Shown here in pieces: positions 1 to 8,443 of a stretch of 46,559 bases of DNA (position 1 is the stretch's first letter; the number at the start of each line of letters is the position of its first letter). Position numbers and translations under genes: made by a program. Under the pieces are notes generated by a model. That model searched no databases. It had not been told where the DNA came from and worked only from the letters and a program-made list of their open reading frames with translations. The DNA is from JBBQDZ01 sp038237515 (GTDB lineage: Bacteria > Actinomycetota > Thermoleophilia > Gaiellales > Gaiellaceae), in assembly GCA_038237515.1 (NCBI GenBank), contig JBBRYP010000027.1, forward strand, positions 1-46,559, written 5' to 3'.

Positions 1-25
1 CCAGCTCCGAACGCTTCACCCGCAC
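1..25 (-). CDS. 5' end of a gene leaving the window on the left (partial)
   Basis: On the minus strand a GTG at 25 begins MRVKRSEL and runs off the window edge. An AGGAGG ribosome-binding site lies at 31-36 with a six-base spacer. That spacing supports a real start, but only eight codons are visible, so no product can be named. Confidence 0.45.
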
Positions 26-34
26 GGTGATCCT

Positions 35-82
35 CCTGAGCAGGGGGACAAGGCTTCGATAACCCAATCCTCCCTGCTCAGG
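35..82. repeat. 11-bp inverted repeat upstream of the left-edge gene
   Basis: CCTGAGCAGGG at 35-45 and CCCTGCTCAGG at 72-82 are perfect reverse complements separated by 26 bases. The stem begins at the Shine-Dalgarno sequence of the gene starting at 25, so in the minus-strand transcript the hairpin would touch that site. It could be an operator, a leader hairpin or a terminator for the regulator gene at 121-402; it has no T run. Role unknown. Confidence 0.5.
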
Positions 83-120
83 CGGACATCACCGATCACG
101 CGAGCGCCGAGCTGAGCCTG

Positions 121-402
121 TTACTGCACGATCCGGGCTAGCAGCGGATGCGCGCCTGCACCGCCAGCCCCGGGCGGAAGCTCAACCGTTCCACCCGTCA
201 GATCGGGCAGTGTCGTCTCGAGCGCCGCCGCGAGCCGCATCAACACTCCTGGCGGCAACTCGACGTATGCGCTCCGTTCGAGGTATTCGAGATATCCGCT
301 ATCCATGCCTGACCTGCGAGCGATCTCTTCACGGCTCAAGCCGAGCTCCTCGCGGCGGTGCGCGACCCGCCTGGCGAAGTCGCCAGCGCGGCCAGCGGTC
401 AT
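121..402 (-). CDS. XRE/Cro-type helix-turn-helix protein, possibly truncated
   Basis: About 93 residues. An N-terminal HTH_3 domain covers roughly residues 8-65, with the typical order RRVAHRREELGLSREEIARR, then SGMDSGYLEYLE for the recognition-helix region and LAAALETTLPDL at the end. A short tail follows and stops at LLARIVQ. In related actinobacterial proteins this type of HTH is often followed by a flavin-binding (pyridoxamine-oxidase-like) domain. Here that domain is absent and the downstream bases do not encode it in any frame I can recognise, so the gene may be shortened. The start is ATG 402 or GTG 408; the bases AGGTGG before ATG 402 are a fair ribosome-binding site. Probably a DNA-binding regulator; its target is unknown. 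Confidence 0.6.
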   Translation of the reverse strand: MTAGRAGDFARRVAHRREELGLSREEIARRSGMDSGYLEYLERSAYVELPPGVLMRLAAALETTLPDLTGGTVELPPGAGGAGAHPLLARIVQ

Positions 403-666
403 GACCACCTGTTTCGACCTGCTCTGCGCAGACTGATCATTGCGACATCTACCGAAGGTTTACCCGTACCGGCGAGGGCCGAACCGCCGCTCGCCTCCGA
501 TGAGCGAAGTGCGCGTGACGCGTAAGAAAGGGCGAGCGAACCGACGCTAGAGAAGCGTGACTCACAAGACCAGGGTCGGCGCGTCGTACTGCTGTTGGTC
601 CGCATGAGCGGGCCGCGCACCGTGCGTCAGCAGCCGCGCGGCATCCGCAGCAAGGACGAGAGACAA

Positions 667-994
667 TTGATCACCGTCGCGATTGCGACGCCCCTCGAAG
701 CAGAGCTGGTCGCTTCGCTCCGCGCCCTCGACGCGCGAGTGTCGGTGCTCCACCAGCCGGAGTTGCTCCCACCGACTCGCTATCCGGGCGACCATCGCGG
801 CGTCGACGGCTTCCGGCGCGACCCGGAAGATGAAAGCCGCTCGGGGACTTACCGGACGTCATGATCAGCCCCCACACTGCGGCCCTGTCAATCCATGAGA
901 ACGAGCGGCTCGCCGAGCTGTTCGAGGCGAATCTCCGCCGCTACCTCGCGGGCGAGGAACTCGTGGGTCGTGTCGACCCGGCGCATTTCTTTTG
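667..994 (+). pseudogene. D-2-hydroxyacid dehydrogenase with internal deletion
   Basis: The two ends of one gene are visible, but its middle is missing. From TTG 667 (preceded by AAGGACGAGAG) the frame reads the family's N-terminus: VAIATPLEAELV, then HQPELLPPTRYPGDHRG and FRRDPEDESR, ending near 840. From about 837 in another frame it reads the C-terminal end, PLGDLPDVMISPHTAALS, then ENERLAELFEANLRRYL and a stop at 992-994. The ISPHTAA stretch carries the conserved C-terminal histidine region. Members are usually about 330 residues, so some 200 residues are gone, including the whole NAD-binding fold and the catalytic Arg and Glu. The 3' end lies 11 bases before rpiB. A deletion product, certainly not a working dehydrogenase. 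Confidence 0.8.
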
Positions 995-1005
995 ATCGGG
1001 AAGCT

Positions 1006-1479
1006 GTGAAGATCGCCTGTGCGTTCGACCACGCCGGCGTCCCGCTTCGGGGCGCGGTGTTGGGTGGGCTTCGTGACGGCGGCCATCACGTCCTCGACCT
1101 AGGCGACGCCGACGACTATCCGCAGAGCGCACGTGCAGTCGCCGCCGCGATCATCGACGGCGAGGCCGAGCGGGGCGTGCTGGTCTGCGGGTCGGGCGCC
1201 GGCGTGGCCGTTGCGGCCAGCAAGGTGCGCGGGATCCGGGCGGCGACGGTGAGCGACGGCTACACCGCACACCAGAGCGTCGAGCACGACGATCTCAACG
1301 TGCTCTGCCTGGGCGCGCGCGTGATCGGTCCGGAGCTCGCGCGCGAGCTGGTACACACGTTCGCGGCCGCCCGGTTCAGTGGCGCGCAGCGACATCTGCG
1401 TCGCCTGGCGGAGGTGGCCGCAATCGAAAACGACAACGTCGCTCACACGCGAGCGACTGCAAAGGAGATCGAGGCCTGA
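1006..1479 (+). CDS. rpiB: Ribose-5-phosphate isomerase B (RpiB/LacAB family)
   Basis: Predicted to interconvert ribulose 5-phosphate and ribose 5-phosphate in the non-oxidative pentose phosphate pathway, in the cytoplasm. The 157-residue protein opens with KIACAFDHAG, the family's substrate-binding start. It continues with GHHVLDLGD, the active-site loop VCGSGAGVAVAASKVRGIRA (Cys near residue 65) and EHDDLNVLCLGARVIG, which is diagnostic. GTG 1006 is chosen because the family begins at this point; the ribosome-binding site (GGGAAG) is weak. The stop overlaps the next start as TGATG at 1477-1481, so translation is coupled to tal-pgi. The extension of about 20 residues past the usual end is unremarkable. 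A LacA/LacB galactose-6-phosphate isomerase role is less likely in this context. Confidence 0.9.
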   Translation: MKIACAFDHAGVPLRGAVLGGLRDGGHHVLDLGDADDYPQSARAVAAAIIDGEAERGVLVCGSGAGVAVAASKVRGIRAATVSDGYTAHQSVEHDDLNVLCLGARVIGPELARELVHTFAAARFSGAQRHLRRLAEVAAIENDNVAHTRATAKEIEA

Positions 1480-4355
1480 TGGCCACTTCCGCTTCCTTGA
1501 GAGCGGGGCCGATCGGCGAGATCGTCGCGCTCGGTCAGAGCGTCTGGTTCGACAACATCCGGCGCGGTCTGCTCACCTCGGGCGAGTTCGAGCGGATGGT
1601 GCGCGAGGACGGCTTGAGCGGCGTGACATCGAACCCGTCGATCTTCGAGAAAGCAATCGTCGGCTCGACCGACTACGACGACGCGTTGGCGGAGGCGCGA
1701 GCAGCCGCGACTGATGGCGAAGCGCCGGACCCGAAGTCGGTTTACGAGGGGCTGGCGATCGCCGACCTGCGCCAGGCCGCTGACGTGCTGCGCCCGGTCT
1801 ACGAGGAGACCGACGCCGGCGACGGCTATGTGAGCATGGAGGTCGCTCCCGACCTGGCGCACGACACCCGGGGCACGGTCGCGGAGGCGCGGCGCCTTTG
1901 GGCGGCGGTCGAGCGGCCGAACCTGATGATCAAGGTTCCGGGAACCGAGGAAGGCATTCCAGCGATCCGGCAGCTGATCGGGGATGGGATCAACGTCAAC
2001 ATCACGCTGCTCTTCTCGGTCCTGGTCTACGAACGCGTCGTCGAGGCGTATCTTGCAGGGCTCGAGGGCCGGCTCGCCGGCGGCGGCGACGTCACCCGGA
2101 TCGCGTCGGTTGCGAGTTTCTTCATCAGCCGGATCGACTCCGCGGTCGACCATCGAGTGGGCGCGCCGCTGCAGGGCAAGGTTGGGATCGCAAGCGCGAA
2201 GCTCGCCTATGCGTCGTTCGGAGAGCTGTTCGAGGGTGAGCGCTGGCAGGCTCTGCAGGGTCGCGGCGCCCGCGTCCAGCGGTTGCTGTGGGCGTCGACC
2301 AGCACCAAGAATCCGGCCTGCTCCGACGTGCTCTACGTCGAGTCGCTGATCGGACCGGACACCGTCGACACGATCTATCCGGCCACCTACGAGGCATTCA
2401 AGGACCACGGCAAGGCACGGCCGACGCTGAGCGAGGACCTTCCGGTCGCGCTGGCAGTACTCGAGGACCTCGCGAAGGAGGGCGTCGACCTCGCCGAGGT
2501 CACCGCCGCTCTGCTCGACGAGGGCGTCGAGAAGTTCATCGAAGCCCAGGGCAAGCTGCTCGCCTCGGTCGAGCAGTCATTGCGGCCGCCGGCCGAGCCG
2601 AAGCCGCCGGCGTTCACCCGTTCGCTGCCGACCGATCTGGCCGAGCGAGTCAATGCGGCGATCGAAGAATGGCGAGACGGCGACAAGGTCGCGCGGCTTT
2701 GGGCTCGCGATGCCCGGCTCTGGAGCGGCGGCGACGAGGGACGCTGGCTCGGCTGGCTGACCGTGCCGATGGACCAGCTCACCCACTCGCAGCGCTTCCT
2801 CGCCCTGGTCGACGACGTCCGCGCAGGCGGCTTCGAGCAGGCGCTGCTGCTGGGGATGGGCGGCTCGAGTCTCTGCCCAGAGGTGCTCGCGCTCACCTTC
2901 CCGGCCCAGGAAGGGCTGCCGCGGCTGCGGGTACTCGACTCGACCGATCCCCAGCAGATCAAGACCGTTGAGGACGGGCTCGATCTGGCCAAGACGCTGT
3001 TCTTCGTCTCCTCGAAGTCCGGCACGACGCTCGAACCGAACATCTTCGCCGCCTACTTCCACGCTCGCGTGACCGGGCTGCTCGGCGCCGTGGAGGCCGG
3101 CCGGCGATTCATCGCGATCACCGACCCGGGCACGCCGCTCGAGCAGCTCGCCGAACGCAGTGGCTACCGCGCCGTCTTCCACGGTTGGCCGTCGATCGGC
3201 GGACGCTACTCGGCGCTCTCCGACTTCGGGATGATCCCTGGCGCCGCGGCCGGCGTCGACGTGCTGGAGCTGCTCGATCGGGCCGAGCGGATGGCCCACG
3301 CGTGCGCCGCCTGCGTGCCCGCGGCCGACAACCCGGGCCTGCAGCTCGGCGCGATCATCGGCACCTGCGCGACCTCCGGTCGGGACAAGCTGACGCTGAT
3401 CGGCTCGGCGGGCATCCGCGACCTCGGCGCGTGGCTCGAGCAGCTGCTCGCCGAATCGACGGGCAAGCACGGCAAGGGCGTAGTGCCGGTCGACCGCGAG
3501 CCGCTCGGTGTCCCGGACGTTTATGGCGCCGATCGCCTGTTCGTCTACCTGCGCCTCGCCACCGACGACGACGCCGAACAGGATGCGAAGGTCCGCGCCC
3601 TCGAGCGTGCCGGCCAGCCGGTCGTGCGGATCGTGCTCGACGATCTCTCCGATCTGGGTGGTGAGTTCTTCCGCTGGGAGTTCGCGACCGCGGTCGCCGG
3701 CTCGATCATCGGCATCGACCCGTTCGACCAACCCGACGTCGAGGACGCCAAGATCGCCGCCCGCAAGCTCACCGACGCCTACGACGCGTCGGGCTCGCTG
3801 CCCGAGCTGCACTGGTTCTACGACGGCGAGGGGTTCCGGTTGCACGCAGACGAACGCAACGCCCGCGAGCTCCAGGAAGCGGCCGGCCACGCGCGGTCGC
3901 TTGAAGGGTTCCTGGCGGTGCAACTGAGCAACGTCGAGCCGGGCGACTACCTCGCGCTGCTCGCCTACCTGCCGATGACACCGGAGAACGAGCGGCTCCT
4001 GACCGAGATTCGCGTCCTGATCCGCGACCACCTGCACGTGGCGACCTGCGTCGGCTTCGGGCCGCGCTTCCAGCACTCGACCGGACAGGCCTACAAGGGC
4101 GGCCCCAACTCCGGCGTCTTCCTGCAGCTCACCTGCGAGAACAGCGTCGAGCTGCCGGTGCCGGGACACCGCTACACGTTCGGCGTCGTCAAGGAAGCCC
4201 AGGCACGCGGCGACTTCGACGCGCTCGCCGCCAAGGAGCGGCGTGGGCTACGCATCGACATCGGCGTCGATCCGACCGCGGGTCTCACGGCCCTCAGGGA
4301 CGCGGCGGCGCGAATCCTTCGCAACGCGACGCCCAACCGAGCCGGAGAGAGGTAG
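1479..4355 (+). CDS. tal-pgi: Bifunctional transaldolase / glucose-6-phosphate isomerase
   Basis: A 958-residue fusion. Residues 1 to about 365 are a transaldolase of the class found in actinobacteria: GVTSNPSIFEKAI near the start, then NLMIKVPGTEEG with the Schiff-base lysine at residue 152, then GINVNITLLFS. From about residue 375 the chain is phosphoglucose isomerase-like: GMGGSSLCPEV and SSKSGTTLEP bind the sugar phosphate, followed by GGRYSALSDFGMIP, LAESTGKHGKG and, near the end, HSTGQAYKGGPNSGVF. The first half exchanges three-carbon units between sugar phosphates and the second interconverts glucose 6-phosphate and fructose 6-phosphate, so the protein links glycolysis to the pentose pathway. 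Such fusions are known in Actinobacteria and related lineages. All key motifs are present. It is coupled to rpiB and followed three bases later by gnd. Confidence 0.95.
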   Translation: MATSASLRAGPIGEIVALGQSVWFDNIRRGLLTSGEFERMVREDGLSGVTSNPSIFEKAIVGSTDYDDALAEARAAATDGEAPDPKSVYEGLAIADLRQAADVLRPVYEETDAGDGYVSMEVAPDLAHDTRGTVAEARRLWAAVERPNLMIKVPGTEEGIPAIRQLIGDGINVNITLLFSVLVYERVVEAYLAGLEGRLAGGGDVTRIASVASFFISRIDSAVDHRVGAPLQGKVGIASAKLAYASFGELFEGERWQALQGRGARVQRLLWASTSTKNPACSDVLYVESLIGPDTVDTIYPATYEAFKDHGKARPTLSEDLPVALAVLEDLAKEGVDLAEVTAALLDEGVEKFIEAQGKLLASVEQSLRPPAEPKPPAFTRSLPTDLAERVNAAIEEWRDGDKVARLWARDARLWSGGDEGRWLGWLTVPMDQLTHSQRFLALVDDVRAGGFEQALLLGMGGSSLCPEVLALTFPAQEGLPRLRVLDSTDPQQIKTVEDGLDLAKTLFFVSSKSGTTLEPNIFAAYFHARVTGLLGAVEAGRRFIAITDPGTPLEQLAERSGYRAVFHGWPSIGGRYSALSDFGMIPGAAAGVDVLELLDRAERMAHACAACVPAADNPGLQLGAIIGTCATSGRDKLTLIGSAGIRDLGAWLEQLLAESTGKHGKGVVPVDREPLGVPDVYGADRLFVYLRLATDDDAEQDAKVRALERAGQPVVRIVLDDLSDLGGEFFRWEFATAVAGSIIGIDPFDQPDVEDAKIAARKLTDAYDASGSLPELHWFYDGEGFRLHADERNARELQEAAGHARSLEGFLAVQLSNVEPGDYLALLAYLPMTPENERLLTEIRVLIRDHLHVATCVGFGPRFQHSTGQAYKGGPNSGVFLQLTCENSVELPVPGHRYTFGVVKEAQARGDFDALAAKERRGLRIDIGVDPTAGLTALRDAAARILRNATPNRAGER

Positions 4356-4358
4356 CGG

Positions 4359-5378
4359 ATGCAGCTGGGAATGGTCGGCCTGGGACGGATGGGCTCGAAC
4401 CTTGTCCGGCGGCTCCTGCCCGCCGGCCACGAGTGCGTCGTCTTCGACCTCAATCGAAGCCCGGTCGAAGAGCTCGCAGCGGAGGGCGCGGTCGGCACGG
4501 GCTCACTCGACGAGCTCGTCGCTAAGCTCGATAAGCCCCGGGCGGTCTGGATCATGGTGCCCGCAGGCCGGATCGCCGAGCAGACGGTGCGCGACCTCGC
4601 CGAGCGGCTGGAGCCCGGCGATGTGATCATTGACGGCGGCAACTCCTATTACCGCGACGACATCGCTCGCGCGGCCGCGCTCGCCGAAAGGCACATCGAT
4701 TACCTGGATGTGGGCACGAGCGGCGGCGTCTGGGGGCTCGAGCGCGGCTACTGCCTGATGATCGGCGGCGAAGCGCCGGTCGTCGAGCGACTCCAGTCGC
4801 TGTTCGAGGCGATCGCGCCCGGCGTCGGGGCCGCGCCGCGCACACCGGGCCGCAAAGGGCGGCCCGCCACGGCCGAGCGCGGCTTCCTGCACTGCGGCGC
4901 GGTCGGTGCCGGCCACTTCGTCAAGATGGTCCACAACGGGATCGAATACGGCGTCATGGCCGCCTACGCCGAGGGCTTGAACATTCTCAAGAACGCCAAC
5001 GCCGGCACCGTCAAGCGCGAAGAAGACGCAGAGACGGCGCCGCTCGAGCACCCCGAGTACTACCAGTACGAACTCGACATCGCCTCCGTGACCGAGGTCT
5101 GGCGGCGCGGCAGCGTGATCGCATCCTGGCTGCTCGACCTGACCGCAGCCGCACTCCACGAATCGCCCGACCTGCACGAGTACTCCGGCAGCGTGTCGGA
5201 CTCCGGCGAGGGTCGCTGGACGGCGATCGCCGCGATCGAGGAGAGCGTCCCGGCCCCGGTGCTGTTGACCGCGCTCGCGTCGCGCTTCGGTTCGCGCGGC
5301 CTCGACCTCTTCGCCGACCAGACGCTCTCGGCGATGCGCAAGCAGTTCGGCGGGCACGCGGAGAAACCAGCGGGATGA
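4359..5378 (+). CDS. gnd: 6-phosphogluconate dehydrogenase (decarboxylating), short type
   Basis: Oxidative decarboxylation of 6-phosphogluconate to ribulose 5-phosphate. The 339-residue protein starts with the Rossmann motif GMVGLGRMGSNLVRRL, then has DGGNSYYRDD, the substrate-binding DVGTSGGVWG and the catalytic stretch GAVGAGHFVKMVHNGIEYG containing the active lysine. It is shorter than the classical 470-residue enzyme and matches the short NAD-preferring GndA class, so NAD use is likely but unproven. An insert rich in Arg, Gly and Pro (about residues 155-172) precedes the catalytic helix. GAGAGG lies eight bases before ATG 4359. The stop overlaps the HAD gene start as ATGA at 5375-5378. 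Confidence 0.93.
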   Translation: MQLGMVGLGRMGSNLVRRLLPAGHECVVFDLNRSPVEELAAEGAVGTGSLDELVAKLDKPRAVWIMVPAGRIAEQTVRDLAERLEPGDVIIDGGNSYYRDDIARAAALAERHIDYLDVGTSGGVWGLERGYCLMIGGEAPVVERLQSLFEAIAPGVGAAPRTPGRKGRPATAERGFLHCGAVGAGHFVKMVHNGIEYGVMAAYAEGLNILKNANAGTVKREEDAETAPLEHPEYYQYELDIASVTEVWRRGSVIASWLLDLTAAALHESPDLHEYSGSVSDSGEGRWTAIAAIEESVPAPVLLTALASRFGSRGLDLFADQTLSAMRKQFGGHAEKPAG

Positions 5379-6052
5379 GCGACACGAAGCGAATCGCGGT
5401 CCTGTTCGACATCGACGGCACGCTCCTGATCACCGGCGGCGCCGGCGCCGCCTCGTGGCGGCTGGCCTTCGACGAGCTCTATGGCATCCCGGCCGACATC
5501 GGCAAGTTCACCGACACCGGCATGACCGACCCCGACGTCGGCCGCAAGACCTTCGAGGCGGTGCTCGAGCGCAAACCCGAGCGGAAGGAGTTCACCCGCT
5601 TGCTCGAGCGGCGGCTCTTCTATCTGCACCAGACGGTCGCCGACTCCAAGGACTACCGAGTCCTGGCCGGCGTGGAGGAACTGCTGCCGAAGCTGATCGA
5701 CGACGGCTACCTGCTCGGTCTCGTCACCGGCAACCTGGAAGCCGCAGCCCACATCAAGCTGCACCGCGCGCAGCTGAACCGCTTCTTCTCCTTCGGCGGC
5801 TACGGCTCCGACTCAACCGACCGCGGCGAGCTGACCAGGATCGCGCTCAAACGCGCAACGCTCGTCTACGGCGAACCGGTCACGCCCGAGCAGGCGATCG
5901 TGGTCGGCGACACGCCGCACGACGTCGACGGCGCCCACGCCGCCGGGATGGCCTGCGTCGGCGTCGGCAGCCACAACTTCGACGTCGACCAGCTCCGCGC
6001 AGCCGGCGCGGACTACGTCATCGCCTCGCTGACAGAAGCCTTGCCGCTATGA
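5375..6052 (+). CDS. HAD-superfamily phosphatase, phosphoglycolate-phosphatase-like
   Basis: A 225-residue haloacid dehalogenase-like hydrolase. Motif I is FDIDGTLLITGG near residues 11-22, with the nucleophile and acid/base Asp pair. An alpha-helical cap follows. LVTGN supplies motif II, a lysine in the ALKRATLVYG region is a candidate for motif III, and VVGDTPHDVDGAHAAG is motif IV. The family removes phosphate from small sugar phosphates or phosphoglycolate. Its position between gnd and the DUF2090 gene, with four-base overlaps on both sides, points to a sugar-phosphate substrate made by this operon. It might serve as a phosphatase that clears damaged or excess intermediates. The exact substrate cannot be read from the sequence. 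Confidence 0.8.
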   Translation: MSDTKRIAVLFDIDGTLLITGGAGAASWRLAFDELYGIPADIGKFTDTGMTDPDVGRKTFEAVLERKPERKEFTRLLERRLFYLHQTVADSKDYRVLAGVEELLPKLIDDGYLLGLVTGNLEAAAHIKLHRAQLNRFFSFGGYGSDSTDRGELTRIALKRATLVYGEPVTPEQAIVVGDTPHDVDGAHAAGMACVGVGSHNFDVDQLRAAGADYVIASLTEALPL

Positions 6053-6984
6053 GCTCCGGGACCGGCCGCCGCCTCTACATGCTCTCGTTCGACCACCGCG
6101 GCTCGATCGAGAAGGAACTGCTCGGCCTCACCACCGGGCCCGACGCCGGCGAGCGGGCCAGCATCTCCGCGCTCAAGAAGACCATCTACGCCGGCTTCCG
6201 GCAGGCGGTCGCCGAGGGCGCCCCCGAAGACGCCTGCGGCCTCCTCGTGGACGAGGAGTTCGGCGCCGGGATCGCACGCTCGGCCAAAGCCAGCGGCTAC
6301 ACATTGGCGATGCCGGTCGAGCAGACCGGGCGGCAGGAGTTCGAGTTCGAGTTCGGCGAGGAGTTCGGCGCGCACATCGAAGCATTCGACCCGACATTCG
6401 CGAAGGTGCTCGTGCGCTACAACCCCGACGGCGGCGCGCAACTCAACAGCCGCCAAGAAGCAAGGCTCGCACGGCTCACACGCTGGCTCCGCGACCACCA
6501 GCGCGACCTCCTACTCGAGCTGCTCGTACCGCCGACGACGGCCCAACTCGACCAGGTCGACGGCGACCACGACCGCTACGATCGCACGCTCCGGCCGGCT
6601 CTCGTCGTGCGCACAATGGCCGCGCTGCAGGACGCCGGCGTCGAGCCGCGCATCTGGAAGGTCGAAGGACTCGACGACCCTGACGACTGCAAACGGGTCG
6701 TCGCCCAGGCGCGCACCGACGGCCGTGACGACGTCGAGTGCGTCGTGCTCGGACGCGGCGCCGACCGCGCACGGGTCGCCGTCTGGCTCCGGCAAGCCGC
6801 ACCGGTGCCCGGCTACATCGGCTTCGCGATCGGCCGCACTCTCTGGGAGGAGACCCTGCGCGAGCACCTCGCCGGCCGGCTCGACCGCGCGGCGGCGAGC
6901 GAGCGGATCGCGCGCGAATACCGCGAGATGATCGATGTCTACGCGGCGGCAGCAGCGTTGGACGCGACGCCCGCCGCCGCATGA
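6049..6984 (+). CDS. DUF2090 protein, IolC-type aldolase-like TIM barrel
   Basis: 311 residues, beginning SSGTGRRLYMLSFDHRGSIEK, where LSFDHRGS is the conserved start of DUF2090. This domain is also found at the C-terminus of IolC-like proteins as a 2-deoxy-5-keto-gluconate-6-phosphate aldolase-type barrel. Other family-like stretches are LVDEEFGAGIARSAKASGY, LLLELLVPPTTAQL and IGFAIGRTLWEE. ATG 6049 is the start because it overlaps the preceding stop as ATGA. The same coupling occurs at the zwf end (6981-6984). Function in this operon is unknown. By fold and context it may cleave or rearrange a keto-sugar phosphate. No 6-phosphogluconolactonase gene is seen in the operon, so this and the HAD protein are the unexplained members. 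Confidence 0.75.
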   Translation: MSSGTGRRLYMLSFDHRGSIEKELLGLTTGPDAGERASISALKKTIYAGFRQAVAEGAPEDACGLLVDEEFGAGIARSAKASGYTLAMPVEQTGRQEFEFEFGEEFGAHIEAFDPTFAKVLVRYNPDGGAQLNSRQEARLARLTRWLRDHQRDLLLELLVPPTTAQLDQVDGDHDRYDRTLRPALVVRTMAALQDAGVEPRIWKVEGLDDPDDCKRVVAQARTDGRDDVECVVLGRGADRARVAVWLRQAAPVPGYIGFAIGRTLWEETLREHLAGRLDRAAASERIAREYREMIDVYAAAAALDATPAAA

Positions 6985-8441
6985 CAGACGCCGCCGCCTC
7001 TGTCGCAACCCCTGCAACACCCGATGACCAGCTCCTGATCCTCTTCGGTGCGACCGGCGATCTAGCGAAGCGCAAGCTGCTTCCCGGGCTCTTCCACCTC
7101 GCCGTGGCAGGGATGATGCCTACGAACTACCGGATCGTCGGCTCGGGTCGTCCCGAAGGCGCGCCAGACAACGACGGGTTCCGTTCGTACGTCCGCGCGG
7201 CACTCGCCGAGTTCGGGCGCCGCGAGCTCAGCGACCAGAATTGGGAGCCGTTTGCCCGCACTCTTTCCTTCGCGCCCGCGACCGCGGAGCAGCCGGGCGT
7301 GCTGCTTGAAGCGGTCGCGCAAGCCGAGCAGGAGCTCGGTTCCGGTGCCCGCCGGCTGATCTATCTCGCCATTCCGCCCGATGCGTTCGCGCCGATGGTG
7401 CAGATGCTCGGCGCTTCCGGACTCACCAAGCGCGCGAGGCTGATCATCGAGAAACCGTTCGGCAACGATCTCGCCTCCGCGCGAGCGCTCAACAAGACCC
7501 TGCACAACGTGCTCGAAGAAACACAGATCTTTCGGATCGATCACTTCCTCGGCAAGGAGGCAGTGCAGAACATCCTCGCCTTTCGCTTCGGCAACGGCTT
7601 GTTCGAGCCGATCTGGAATCACGAGCACGTCGACTACGTGCAGATCGACGTGCCGGAGCAGCTGTCGATCGAAGGTCGCGCCGGCTTCTTCGAGCAGACC
7701 GGGACGTTCCGCGACATGGTCGTCACTCACCTGTTGCACCTGCTCGGCTTCGTCGCCATGGAACCACCAGGCCGCCTCGACGCCCGCTCGCTGCGCGACG
7801 CGACCGCTCGGGTCTTCGACGCAATCCAGCCGATCGATCCCGGCCGGGTCGTCTACGGCCAGTACGACGGCTACCGCTCAGAGCCAGGCGTGGCAGCCGG
7901 CTCGACCGTCGAGACGTTCGCCGCGCTCGAAGTAGAGATCGACAACGAGCGCTGGGCGGGCGTCCCGTTTCAGCTGCGCACCGGCAAGGCGCTCGCCGAA
8001 AGCCGGCACACCGTCACGCTCGGCTTCAAGGAGCCCGCGCGTGGAATGTTCGCGCGCGACGATGCAGCGGTCGCGGCGGCCCACCCCAACGAGCTGACCT
8101 TCGAGCTCTCCGATCCCGGCGCGATCTGGGTCGACTTCCTCGCCAAGGAACCCGGTGCGAGCATGAAACTGGGCGCCGCGTCTCTGACCTTCCGCTACGG
8201 CGACTCCTTCGACGTCGCCAACGACCTCAAGGGCTACGAGCGCCTGCTTCACGGCTGCATGCTCGGCGACCACACGCTCTTTACGCGCGCCGATGGGATC
8301 GAGCGGCTCTGGGAAGTGTCTGCACCACTCCTCGACAAACCGCCGAAGCCGCTGCCCTACGCACCCGGATCCTGGGGACCTGAAGCGATCGAGGGGCTCG
8401 TCGCCCCGAACCGCTGGCACCTCCCCTACGTCGAGAGGTAG
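6981..8441 (+). CDS. zwf: Glucose-6-phosphate 1-dehydrogenase
   Basis: First step of the oxidative pentose phosphate pathway: glucose 6-phosphate to 6-phosphogluconolactone with reduction of NAD(P). The 486-residue length is normal. LFGATGDLAKRKLLPGLFHL near residues 18-37 is the nucleotide-binding start, RLIIEKPFGNDL follows, and RIDHFLGKEAVQNI is the active-site signature with the catalytic His and Lys. The C-terminal half forms the usual beta+alpha domain. ATG 6981 overlaps the DUF2090 stop. The downstream membrane oxidoreductase starts two bases after the stop, so both are probably on one transcript. Cofactor preference cannot be decided by eye. Confidence 0.95.
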   Translation: MTDAAASVATPATPDDQLLILFGATGDLAKRKLLPGLFHLAVAGMMPTNYRIVGSGRPEGAPDNDGFRSYVRAALAEFGRRELSDQNWEPFARTLSFAPATAEQPGVLLEAVAQAEQELGSGARRLIYLAIPPDAFAPMVQMLGASGLTKRARLIIEKPFGNDLASARALNKTLHNVLEETQIFRIDHFLGKEAVQNILAFRFGNGLFEPIWNHEHVDYVQIDVPEQLSIEGRAGFFEQTGTFRDMVVTHLLHLLGFVAMEPPGRLDARSLRDATARVFDAIQPIDPGRVVYGQYDGYRSEPGVAAGSTVETFAALEVEIDNERWAGVPFQLRTGKALAESRHTVTLGFKEPARGMFARDDAAVAAAHPNELTFELSDPGAIWVDFLAKEPGASMKLGAASLTFRYGDSFDVANDLKGYERLLHGCMLGDHTLFTRADGIERLWEVSAPLLDKPPKPLPYAPGSWGPEAIEGLVAPNRWHLPYVER

Positions 8442-8443
8442 CC

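Noticed and set aside
409..666. Small genes between the XRE protein and the dehydrogenase remnant
   Set aside because: Several short frames exist on both strands, but none has a ribosome-binding site with a recognisable product.
2577..4169. 530-codon open frame antisense to tal-pgi
   Set aside because: It mirrors a confidently identified enzyme, has no family motif and the Arg/Val/Leu-rich composition expected of an antisense frame in GC-rich DNA.
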